A stretch of DNA of 29,365 nt from Pleurotus ostreatus/Saccharomyces cerevisiae fusant (Eukaryota; Opisthokonta). Where the stretch lies: positions 1 to 29,365 of the forward strand of contig JAMQCK010000307.1 in assembly GCA_024196135.1 (NCBI GenBank), given 5' to 3'. The number at the start of each line of letters is the position of its first letter. Position 1 is the first letter of the stretch. Of the stretch, positions 18,803 to 28,038 are shown piece after piece. A model generated the notes under the pieces. The model was not told where the DNA came from. It did no database searches and worked only from the letters and a program-made list of their open reading frames with translations. The position numbers and the translations under genes were made by a program.

Positions 18803-18852
18803 GCGTATTGCGCTTGACGCCCTGAGTACTTTCGCGCTTGACGCTCTGCGTA
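18803..18852 (+). repeat. 24 bp tandem duplication inside intron 6 of copy A
   Basis: Two copies of CGCTTGACGCYCTGMGTACT plus TTCG make this intron 75 nt, against 52 nt in copy B. Confidence 0.8.
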
Positions 18853-19847
18853 CTTTCGCACTGATGCGAGCATAGCTTCGTCCGCAATACGCATCTACGC
18901 CTGGCTTGGATTGGCGGTTTAGGGCACGCGCAGGTCGATATCGTGGCCCAGATCGAGCTGTGTCGGCATGGTATGTCCGTTCTTCTATCCCGCCTGCGAG
19001 TTGAACTGATCGTCGGGCAGAGCCCACGCGCGAGAAGCTACAGCATCTGAAAAAGATTCTTGACCATCATTTGAGCGCGCTATCCGCCGATCCTCCGCCG
19101 TCTTTTGTGAGCTCGCTGGAGTTGCAGCCTTCTTCAATTGCTCGCTGAATCCCGCTTTTCAACAGCGCGACCTGCTTACCGCTAATTTGAGCAAGCATGA
19201 TAGGATGAAGCTCATCCTTACCGAGACGCTCAACATCTGTCGCTTCGCCCTAGTCTGCCTCCCCCTACTCATCATGCCGAAGATGGACAGTTGTATCGTC
19301 GAAGGAATCTTCGCTTTGGCTTGCGTCCTGCTTCTAAGGGCGGTCGCCACGTCCGGAGTAGCGCCGCTGGAGGGACTGTACGACTTGGCTACGGGGTGTA
19401 AGCGACATTTCGTCTGTGCCACGAGTCGTGAGGTACTGATCAGTGGTACGACAGATCACCGAAATCGCGACGTGCATACAGCGGCTAACATCGCCGCGGA
19501 TTTCGAGCGCCTTGCGCGGTACTACATCCTCGGCTGGAGGGCGCTGCAGGTGGCCATCGGCGAGTTTACAAGCGGAGCGGAGGGCGACGGTGCTATTGTG
19601 CGCATGCTCATGGATAGCGTAAGTTCATGCCCTCCGCACGCATGCTCTTTCTCATGAGCGATGTATGCAGATCGTGAGCGCTGCCAAGCCGTCCATCTTG
19701 GTCTCCCTCGCGGAGGCCTTGAACGGGAAAGAAGCGTACGGCGTCAAGGGCAAGCCATATTCACAGAAGGATGCCGTGCGCGAGATTGTCGATGCGCGCT
19801 ATCCGGCTTTTGCGAGTGGGGAACGCGCACGGTCGAAGGCGTCGTGA

Positions 19848-20439
19848 GTTGTGGGCATTGGTTCCCGCACATCCAGCGTATTGCGTATGTATGACGAATC
19901 GTCATCGCTGTACTTGGCCTCCGCTTCTGGCGACGTACTCTTATCCTTCTCCGTCTCCGCAGGAGTGCGTGCTTGCAGTAGCTCCTCCACGTCGGCAGGA
20001 GGTTGACAACGCCACAAAGTGCCCGCGCCACATATTTCTAAACTCCGATGCCTCTGCTGGACCCTCCCGCCACGGTCGGCCAGGATGAATTCAGCCCTCT
20101 CACTCACGCCGAACAACCAACAAGGAGAGATACTGACGACGCGGTCATCGGACATTACAGCGGCATTTCATAGGGATATACGACGTTTAAAGAGCATGCA
20201 CGTGCGAGCACGATTGGGCTGCGCTGCCACCGTACTAGGATTTGTATCCCTAGGCAATCCTTTGGAAGTTGATGCAGAAGTAATTCTCGGCCTAACTTTG
20301 AGGTACGAAGTCGACAGCCTTGGAAAATCACAGGTGTATATTTCGGGACGGAAGAGCTGACATAAGATGGGCGCCTAAACTCGTGGTGGCGCTTAAAGTC
20401 CACAATGACAAGCGCCGCTCATCTTTGGCTTCCCCCGTC
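19848..20439. other. Intergenic region between copies A and B
   Basis: 592 bp with no well-supported gene. A 42-codon frame from ATG 20048 and a 91-codon frame from ATG 20085 exist, but have no exon or family support. The promoter of copy B must lie here. The last bases before its ATG (CTTCCCCCGTCATG) resemble those before copy A (CTTCTCCCATCATG), as expected of tandem duplicates. Confidence 0.6.
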
Positions 20440-23072
20440 ATGTCGTCCGGACTGCAGCATGGCTCTGGCTACGATACGTCTGCGCGGGACTTTCTCGCAG
20501 GTGTACTCGGCGCTCTCGACGCCGATGACCGCCAGATCGCGTGTGACTACGCCTTGACCAAATCAGACGCGTGGCGCGACGTTTCGGACGCAAGGGGCGA
20601 CGCTGAGTCTCTGTTGAAGTCCCTCGCCGAGATCTTGCGCGACGACGCGCAGATAAATCGCGGGTCTTATACGAAGCAGTGCGTGCGCGAACTTTCCGTT
20701 GCCCGGTGTCCTCCTGACCTCGCTTTTCCAGCCTGCGCGACGAGGCGCGCGACTGGATCGTGTGGGCTGCGGTCTTCGGTGTCGCCCAGCATGAGGTCGA
20801 AGTGCGCTACGCCGAGTTCCGCAAATGCGCGCGATGGGCGCCTACACCCAAGGCTCCGAGATTCTCGTTCCTCGAACCCGAGTCAAGCCCTGTCAAGTAC
20901 ACCACGAGCGAGGACGAGCGGCTGATGGCTCTGCGCCTGCACAATGCCGTGCAGAAAAACATTGAGGCCCTCGAACGCGTCCCCAAGGTGCGGCTCTCCC
21001 TCATCACATCTTTAGCGTCCGTTCAGACTCTGACCCCGATGGCCGTCAGCCCAGGATTGCAAAACTGATCGACAAGCAGCTCGTGCCGCATTCACCCGTC
21101 CTTCTCCTTGCGCGCCTAGCCTATGAGCTACATCAGTTCTTCTTGCCCGTGCTATGCGTCGCCTATCGTATGGGCGGGATTGACAAGGCGGTCGAGAGTC
21201 TGGAGCAGGTGCGCATGGGCCTCTTGATCGTCTTCGTCCTCTGCCCCGTCGCGTGGCTGTACATGGTGTACGATTATCGCGCACGTACGTCGTATCTCCA
21301 CTACAGCACGTCAAGCCTGACTCTGAAGTGCCCTAGTCTGCTCTCCGGCGCAAAGGGCCACGTCGGATGTAGAGCGGTTGCGTACGAGCTCCCGCCAGTG
21401 GGCCCTTTTGTGGAAGGCGTTGTTGGCGCTGACAGAGAGAGTTCTTGCTGACGAGGATATGGACGAGGTCGTGCTGGGAATCATGCGCCGGATATTTGAC
21501 CTGGTAGACGCGCGGATGACGGTGAGCAACTTCGATGGACCGCTATCTTGGACCCGCAGCTGACCTCTTCTCACAGCCCTATCATCTCAAGTATGGGTAC
21601 CCGGGGAAGACGACTCTGGAGTCTACTCATGGCTGCATACTCTCCCTTGAAGACGGTCCCGAGCTCATGGCGGACATAGTATCTCACAGCAGTTCATTCA
21701 TCCAGCCCGAAGATAAAGAGGATCTCACAGTGAGCGATGAAGCCGCCTTCGTGCTGTTTGTAGCCGCTTATTGTCGTCCGAAGACTCCACGGGAAGCATC
21801 TGCAGACATCGCAGGTCAATGCCCTCAAGCACTGCATCGAGCTGAGATGGAAGCAGTACTTGGGCGCGCCTTCAGCGTTATAGGCTTCCACGATCCGTTC
21901 TTCGAAATCCTCGGCCCCGCGTCATACACGGGAATACCAAGACTGCAGGTCGAGCCCGCTACGCGGTATTCCAGTAAGCTCACCGAGTCCATCTACGATG
22001 TGGTCGCCGCCCTTCAGAAGCTGGAACCGTTCCCGACCACTCTGCAAAAGTGAGTAGCGAGTCTGACACGGTTGCGTATCCGGACACTGACGAGCGCACA
22101 GCATGGTCCGCAATGCGCATCTACGCTTGGCCTGGATTGGCGGGCTCGGGCGCGCGCAGGCGGATATTATGGCGCAAATCGAGGATCATCGACGAGGTGT
22201 GTGAGCTATCTGTTTCGGGAAGCTCTTACTCAACTTCCCTCAGAACCCACGCGCGAAAAGCTACAGCATTTGTCGATGATCATCGACCACTATCTAAGCG
22301 CGCTGTCGGTCGCGCCTCCGCCTTCTTCTGTGGGTTTCCGCTGGAGGTGAAAATTATTCCCGAATATTTGCTGAATTCTGTTCTTCGACAGCGTGACTTG
22401 CTTACGGCCAACCTGAGCACGGATGATAGGAGGAAGCTTCTCGTAAAGGAGACGTTCAAGACTTTCCGATACGCCCTAGCCTATCTTCCCTTGCTCATTG
22501 TGCCGACGTCAGAGAGCCGTATGATAGAAGGTGTCGCCAACCTGGCATACAACATCCTTCTGCGGGTGACGATTGGTCCGTCCGGAGACTTGGCGCTGAA
22601 GGGGCTGTACGACTTCGCCACCGGATGTGGGTATTCTTCGTCGGCGCTGCATATGGGGCGTTAACTAGCACACGCCCAGACCGCAGGATTCGCGAGGTGC
22701 ACAATGCAACTAACGCTGCCGCGCGTCTCGAGCGTCTCGCCCAATACCACATCCTCGGCTGGAAGGCGCTGCAGATGGCCATCGACGACCCAACGTGCGA
22801 CTTGGAGAGCGCAGATGCTCCCGTACATATGCTCATGGACAGCGTAAGTTCATACCTTTCGGACGCATGCAGCTCTTTATGTACATTTCCTGCAGGTTCT
22901 GAGCGCCGCTCAACCTTCCATTCTGATCTCGCTTGCGAGGGCGCTCGACGGGAAGCAAGCATCCAGTGAAAAAGGCAAGGTATATTCCCAGGCGAACGCC
23001 GTGCGCCAAATCATCGACGAGCGCTATCCAGCTTTTGCTATTGGGGAACGCGAACGGTCGAAGGCGTTGTAA
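20440..23072 (+). CDS. Paralogue B: intact 11-exon multi-pass membrane protein, 696 aa, unknown function
   Basis: Exons: 20440-20678, 20732-20987, 21050-21284, 21337-21521, 21577-21729, 21784-22049, 22102-22196, 22244-22329, 22392-22626, 22680-22843, 22896-23072. They total 2,091 nt with all phases consistent. Exons 3, 4, 7, 8, 10 and 11 have exactly the lengths of copy A. Residues 1-165 are soluble and helical, with DEARDWIVWAAVFGVAQHEV. Hydrophobic segments lie at about 182-206 (LHQFFLPVLCVAY), 221-240 (MGLLIVFVLCPVAWLYMVYD), 530-545 and 550-568. A middle region has ALLWKALLALTERV and WIGGLGRAQADI (456-468). The C-terminus ends RYPAFAIGERERSKAL. I do not recognise the family. Intron 5 is a multiple of 3 without a stop, so its retention would add 18 residues. 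It ends 103 bp from the end of convergent copy C. Confidence 0.85.
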
Positions 23073-23175
23073 GTCGTGGACGTCGATTTCCAGTACAGTA
23101 CCTCCAGAGTCCAGAGTATCATGCATCTACGTCGTATTGTAGCGAATGACCAGTCACGCAAGCACATTCTCGCAA

Positions 23176-26100
23176 TCACGACCCTCCCCGGCGCGCCGAG
23201 ACCCCTCCCGCACGCCACTTACTTATCCTCATGTCTCTCCGCCGCCCCTCGAAATGCGGATAGCGCTTGTCAATCGAACGCTGCACGAACCGGCCGCACC
23301 ACGCGTAGAAGCCGACCGCCGAGGCGGACATAGGCGTACAGAGCGTCTCTGCAAGTGCCATGTTGATGGAAGGTAGATAGGCGCTCACGATGATCTGTAA
23401 GAGTAAGGATGGTCAGCTCCGCCTATGCTCTGTCTGTGTCTAAGAGCGCTTTTGTCCCCTCAATCGCCAACCGCTTCTCTCGATCGTCAGCCTCTTCTCT
23501 CCGCCGTAGACCGCTTCGCTTCGTCATGATTCCAATCCCCATCACCCGAAAGCAGGAAAATACGCACATTCTCGAACAACGCCTCCCTCACGGCAGCCAT
23601 GCGCTCGACGCTGTCAGGACCAAAGCCGGCGTTGTCAGGACTGGAGCCGACGACCCCAAGACCGGGTCCAACGTTGTCAGGACTGGAGCCGACGACCCCA
23701 GGACCGGAGCCGACGACCCCAGGACCGGACCCGACATTGTCAGAACCGCGGAGCCGGCGACGCCGCGCTCGGCGTCGGACCTGAGCACCCGCAGCAGCGC
23801 CGTCCAGCCCACGAGGTGGTAGCGCGCGTAGTACTCGAGCTGCGCGGCCTTCGTGTGCGCGCTCTGCACGTAATACGAGCCGCGATCTGGGGGGACGGGC
23901 GGGGCGTCAGCGCGTCTGCTCACGAGGGGAGAACGGCCTACGAAGAGGAAGAGAGAACGGCCTACGAAGGGGAGAACGGCCCACGAAGAGAGAACGGCTA
24001 CAAAGAAGAACGGTTCTCGAAGAGGGAACAGCTCGCAAGGAAAGAAAGGCTCTCGACAAGGAAAAAAAAAACGAAAAAAAGAAAAAACAACTCGACAACT
24101 CCAAAAACCAAGCCTCCCGAAAAAACCAAAGCCACTCACATGCATACACATGATCGCACAGCCCCCTTACCGCCGGAATTCCGAAACTGTCCAACAGTGA
24201 AAACACAACCACGGCGTAGACGAAGAAGAAGCCAAGATCGAGGTACGTGTCCCTGGGTCGCGGGATGGCGGCGTTGGTGAGCCGGGAGACGGCGGCGAGT
24301 GGGAAACATAGCAGGATGAAGAACGCGCACTTCAGGATCTCCATGAGAACGAGTCCTCTCTTGTCCGTGGTGTGAGGCAGTTTCAAGAGGTCGCGCTGGA
24401 GTGGGAGGTAGGTTAGCAGAAGAACATGGTCAAGAGGGTAGAAGGAGGGGAAGGGGATAGGGATTGGGAAGGCGAGGGAAAGAAGGTGACACTCACGAAG
24501 GGAACCACGGGGCCGGCCGCCAGTGCGTTCAGGTAGTGCTCGATGATCTCGGCAAGGCGCCGCCCCTGCTCAGCACTCGCGTCTGCTCACGCGGAAGAGG
24601 TCAATAGGCGTCGGAAGATGCAAATCAGGACGCGGCGCACCTCGTCGGACGAGCGCGATCTGCGCCACAATATCCTGCTGCGCGCGCCCAAGCCCGCCAA
24701 TCCACACCACACGCGCGAGCATGTTGTGTATTGCACTGAAAAAGGATTAGCACGGCGTGATGCCAGGCGGGCGTGAGTCTGAGCCACGTACCCATCGAGG
24801 ATCCCCGAGCACGTCGTCAATTGGTGCAGCGCGTAGACGGCACGAGGAATGGCGTCCTGAAGGTCGCGCACATAGCTTGCGCGGGCGAAGAAATGACCCT
24901 GCCCGGAGCCACATGAATGACCCTGCCCAACGCCGCAGGAGTTGCCCCGCCCAAAGCCGCAAGAATCGCCCTGTCTCCCACCGCAAGATTTGGGCACGTA
25001 CTGCCCCGCGCAGCGGATCTTGAAGAGCGGATCGACGATGCCCAGCTCAGTGCACGCCGCCTCGAGTACACAGTTCAGGTCGAGCTCAAGCTGGCTCTGC
25101 GCGTCCGGTTCCCCGAGGTTGCTTCTGTCTGTCTAGGGGAGAAAGGTAAGTGGTGAGCGGTACGACAGTGAAGAAAGCGCGTATCATATCAGCGACGTAC
25201 CACATTCGAGTAGCCCATTCCCGACCCAGTGTCCTCGATGCGGTGCTTGACATACGGGAGGAGCCGCGCCACAATCTCCTCGCCCAGCGCGTCGCGGTCG
25301 GTCTGGCCGACAAGCGCGCGATCTATCGAGTCGACAAACGTGCTCCGATCCCAGAGCATGTGCTTATACTGTGTCCGTGTTCGTGAGCTATCAGGAGGGA
25401 CGTAACGGTGAGGGATAGGAACGTCGTAACGGACAGGGTGGACGGGCGTAAGGGACAGAATGAACGGATATGAACGTCGTAACGGATAGGATGGGCGCGA
25501 CGAAAAGCGTCCGAGAACTCACCCGCCTGTCCACGCGGTCCAATATGCGCAGGAACTGGCGCCGCCGGTCTTCGTTCGAATCCTCGCGCGCGAGCCTGTC
25601 CTCGTCCGCGTCCTCTCGCGCGAGCATGCCCCCGTCCGCGTCCTCGCACGCGAGCAAGCCCCCGTCCGCGTCCTCGCGCGCGAGCATGCCCCCATCCGCA
25701 TCCTCGCAGGCGAGCAGGTCCTGCGCGAGCGCGAGCAGCGCCTTCCATAGAAGGATCCACTGACGCGCGCGCTTGCGCATACACTCGATGTCCTGCTGCA
25801 TCAGCGCAGCGGGCGTGCGCTGTGCATGGGTTAATAGTGAGATCTTGATTTGATAGTGAGATCGTGGTTCGATGGTAAGATTGTGGTTCGATAGTAGGAT
25901 CGTGGTTCGATGGTAAGGTCGTGGCTCGATGGTAAGATCGTGGTCCGGTGCAAGTCAGAGGAGACCAGGTGAAAGTATACGACGCACATTTCCGATCAAA
26001 GAAGTACAGGTACACGAGCGCCCCAGTGCAGCCGCCTATAGGCCCGTGGACGAAGACCATGAGGATCCGGTTGCGCACCCAGTCCCAGTCGAGGACGCTC

Positions 26101-26866
26101 GATCTGTACGCGATTGCACCGGCGAAGGCGAGAATTGCGGTCAGCATGTAGTACGAGACGACCAATGTCCTGTACGAGACGCGGGACTGGACGATGGGAA
26201 GCGTCTTCGCAGGTCTGGGCTGTGGGACGGTCAGCCCATCGTCGTCGATCGGTGGATCGTCGAGGCGGAGGGGTGTCAAAGAGGGAGTCAGCGTACAGTG
26301 GGTGCCGGTTGTGCGTCCGCGATGTTGCGCTCGAGCACTTTGCAGAATCCAGCGAGGGTTGAGCGGGCGTCTTGGATCGTGGCTTCTCCGTTCGAAGAAT
26401 GGGCTACAGAATCGTCAAGCCAAACATAGGCGGGGGTGTGCTCGACGGCGAACCTTGCGCCCAGCGCTCGCAGCTCCGGACCTTGGCGTAGGCTGCTTCC
26501 ACTTCCTCCTGCGCGATGCTGAACCCGCCTGCCCACACAAGCCAGTCGCGGGCTTCGTCGTATAGACTTGACGATTGCAGAGTCAGCCAGTTCCTGATAG
26601 TGTGAGGGGTGCACTTACGGCTGCGTGGAGGGAGCGGGGTCAACGTCGGAGTCAAAGCGTATAGACCGTGCAAGGCGGTCGACCAGCCTGGTCGCTTGGT
26701 CTTGCACAGAAGAGAAGAGTCTGAGGCTATCAAGGCCAGGTTCGTTGTTGAACACGTAGTCGCACACGGCGGTGCGATCGTCGGCATCGAGGCCGTTTAG
26801 GGCACGTAGGAATACCTCTTGAGGGTGCAGGCCACCGCTAGATTCGGATGAAGTACCGGGAGACAT
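23176..26866 (-). CDS. Paralogue C: diverged, repeat-invaded copy, possibly a pseudogene
   Basis: Exons (minus): 26866-26619, 26566-26297, 26219-25988, about 25819-25523, 25368-25201, 25132-24792, 24735-24641, 24582-24497, 24395-24140, 23886-23592, 23394-23176. Exons 1, 7 and 8 (248, 95, 86 nt) equal those of copy A, and nearly all splice phases are kept. Conserved pieces include LYDEARDWLVWAGGFSIAQE, RQWILLWKALLALAQDLL, VVWIGGLGRAQQDIVAQI, YYARYHLVGWTALL and IIVSAYLPSINMALAETL. Membrane segments lie in exons 3 and 9. Three joints do not stay in frame: inside exon 2 near 26,404-26,465, at exon 3/4, and inside exon 10. Exons 4, 6 and 10 contain in-frame short tandem repeats absent from A and B; introns 3, 4 and 9 are expanded. 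It may be decaying, or the frame breaks may be sequencing errors. Confidence 0.65.
23611..23750 (-). repeat. 24 bp repeat array in exon 10 of copy C
   Basis: On the minus strand GGTCCTGGGGTCGTCGGCTC units repeat about five times, encoding GPVLGSSAPVL-type sequence. The exon is 295 nt against 164 nt in A and B. Its conserved end (VERMAA, compare VHMLMDS in B) lies in another frame from its start, so the frame break lies in or beside this array. Confidence 0.75.
23929..24030 (-). repeat. Purine-rich array in intron 9 of copy C
   Basis: About five copies of GAGAACGGCCTACGAAGAG (plus strand), then an A-rich GAAAAAAAAAACG stretch. The intron is about 253 nt, against 57 and 53 nt in A and B. Confidence 0.75.
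24894..24990 (-). repeat. 24 bp array in exon 6 of copy C encoding a Cys-Gly octapeptide
   Basis: Four units give SCGGRQGD, SCGFGRGN, SCGVGQGH and SCGSGQGH. They replace the ILGPASYTGI segment of copy B. The frame is kept across the array, and the exon is 341 nt against 263-266 nt in A and B. Confidence 0.85.
25399..25497 (-). repeat. Short repeats in intron 4 of copy C
   Basis: GAACGTCGTAACGGATAGG-like words (plus strand) occur about three times, making this intron 154 nt. Confidence 0.65.
25581..25725 (-). repeat. 30 bp array in exon 4 of copy C encoding an acidic decapeptide
   Basis: About five units of 30 bp encode LACEDADGGM / LAREDADGGL. The repeat is in frame and follows the conserved RQWILLWKALLALAQDLL. 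It makes the exon about 297 nt against 185 nt in A and B. Confidence 0.85.
25833..25946 (-). repeat. 19 bp array in intron 3 of copy C
   Basis: Six copies of GATCGTGGTTCGATGGTAA (plus strand), with few changes. The intron is about 168 nt, against 51-52 nt in the paralogues. Confidence 0.85.
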
Positions 26867-27169
26867 GGGGGAGGAAGGAAAGAGTGCGAGACGCTTGCTT
26901 CTCCGCTGAACGGGACTTTATAGCACAATTCGAGCGCACGTCATGTTCACTATTTGACGTTCTTCCGGCTGCAAGCTTCTTCGCCGGGTCGATCAGAGCC
27001 AAGTGACAACGTGTCGAGCGTACTTGTAGAGATGACAGTGGAACTTGCTACGCGATCTCGCTCTGCCATCCGCATAGCCCACGACAATCCGGGCGAAGGT
27101 GATGGTAAGAAGACAGGAGAGATCAGATAAGATGTTTTCGCCTCGTCTACAAATAGTGTTGCCGGAAGG

Positions 27170-27193
27170 CGGAGGCGCCTAGAGGCGCCTCCG
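27170..27193. repeat. Perfect 11 bp inverted repeat with 2 bp centre
   Basis: CGGAGGCGCCT, AG, AGGCGCCTCCG. It could be a two-fold binding site (two GGCGCC cores) or a DNA hairpin, and lies between divergent genes. Confidence 0.7.
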
Positions 27194-27315
27194 GCCCGAG
27201 GTGAAGGCAAGGCACCTCACTTTCCAAATCAGGCAGGCAAGGTCGCATCACCTCCACCTTGCCTTCCCACCTTCATCAATCCTCACGCCAAATGTAGCTG
27301 TGACTTACTTCTCAC

Positions 27316-27322
27316 TATATAT
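27316..27322 (+). promoter_or_regulatory. TATA-like box
   Basis: TATATAT, 39 bp before the ATG at 27361, in a locally AT-richer stretch. Confidence 0.35.
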
Positions 27323-27360
27323 CCTCGAGAATACGACTCTACATGTGCTGAAGACTGCCT

Positions 27361-27504
27361 ATGAACACTTCACAAGCCAAAAAAATCAAGGATATTCAAT
27401 TCCAGCTCCGCAAGCGCCAGTCATCGACTCCACAACACGCCGATCCTGATGCCGTGGCACGAAAAGAGCGCGTCGAGCAACCTGTCGAGACGCGGACCGC
27501 GTAG
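27361..27504 (+). CDS. Small basic ORF, 47 aa, hypothetical
   Basis: ATG 27361 to TAG 27502-27504. The peptide begins MNTSQAKKIKDIQFQLRKRQ and continues with Ser/Thr/Gln and Glu/Arg-rich sequence. A TATATAT motif lies just upstream. Not recognised. It may be a real micro-gene, the first exon of a longer one, or chance. Confidence 0.3.
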   Translation: MNTSQAKKIKDIQFQLRKRQSSTPQHADPDAVARKERVEQPVETRTA

Positions 27505-28038
27505 TTTTATACTGCTGCGCGGGTCACGTTTCGACGCGTCGTGCATCGCCACTCATTCTTGTTGAGGATTCAACAAAGGGGACCACGTTTCTCGGGCGCT
27601 CGGGCGCTTATAAGACCGCGGCGCCCATCGCCCATCCTCTATCCATGAATGCATGACCGCTGACCCACCGCCCACTACTTGCATTTGTCAGGATAGGTCC
27701 AGGTGCTCTTGTAGCGCCTCGATGTTTTCCAGCTTCAGCAGTGCGGTGCCGCAGGCAGCGACATTGCCCGCGTCGCCTTCCTATTCACTTTATTCATACA
27801 AGAACAAGGCCTTCCGCATGCGGCGGTGTCCCGACGGGCCAGTGAGTGACAGTGACGATGTGACGCAAGCGTCAGGTGACCGCGTTGACCGCGCGGTCGG
27901 CCTCCGAGTCCTTTGTCCTTTGTCGTTACGGTCGCTTGCTCGCGAACGCGCTACTTCCTCGCCGCAGCTGATAACGCACACCGACGACAGCTTGCTTTGA
28001 CACGATCGACGCCCGACCCGAAACTCACAACGTGCACC
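27505..28038. other. Intergenic region before the last gene
   Basis: No gene can be defended. A minus-strand stretch (about 27,777-27,688) reads GDAGNVAACGTALLKLENIE then a stop, which looks like a real protein end, but it has no joinable upstream exon. The promoter of the gene at 28039 lies in the right half. Confidence 0.5.

Larger units (their letters stand above)
12281..19847 (+). pseudogene. Paralogue A: 11-exon membrane-protein gene split by a copia element
   Basis: Exons: 12281-12528, 12587-12824, 12884-13101 continuing at 18017-18033, 18085-18269, 18334-18483, 18538-18800, 18876-18970, 19021-19106, 19166-19397, 19455-19618, 19671-19847. Leaving out the retrotransposon and one target copy, these total 2,073 nt, exactly 691 codons, and all splice phases match copy B. 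Hydrophobic pairs lie in exon 3 (TVFLPIVCIAYNLGGMES, MYVVVAALISPVAWW) and exon 9 (FALVCLPLLIMPKM, IFALACVLLLRAV). Exon 7 has the conserved WIGGLG motif. The element interrupts codon 235. As it stands the reading frame enters the LTR and stops at 13196-13198, giving about 266 residues with 32 foreign at the end. Intron 6 holds a 24 bp tandem duplication. Family function unknown. Confidence 0.85.
26867..27360. other. Divergent intergenic region upstream of copy C
   Basis: Holds the promoters of copy C (minus) and of the small plus-strand ORF. A 41-codon minus frame (27075-26950) has normal composition but no support as a gene. The palindrome at 27170-27193 is the only notable structure. Confidence 0.55.

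Noticed and set aside
20019..20360. A gene between copies A and B
   Set aside because: The 91-codon frame from ATG 20085 and the 42-codon frame from ATG 20048 have no family support, no intron pattern, and sit where a promoter must lie.
26950..27075. 41-codon minus-strand ORF (MRMAERDRVASS start)
   Set aside because: Composition is acceptable, but it is short and has no homologous counterpart upstream of copies A or B.
27688..27981. Minus-strand gene end (GDAGNVAACGTALLKLENIE)
   Set aside because: Stops lie directly upstream, and the only candidate intron would be 19 nt, too short for this genome. It is kept only as a note on the intergenic region.
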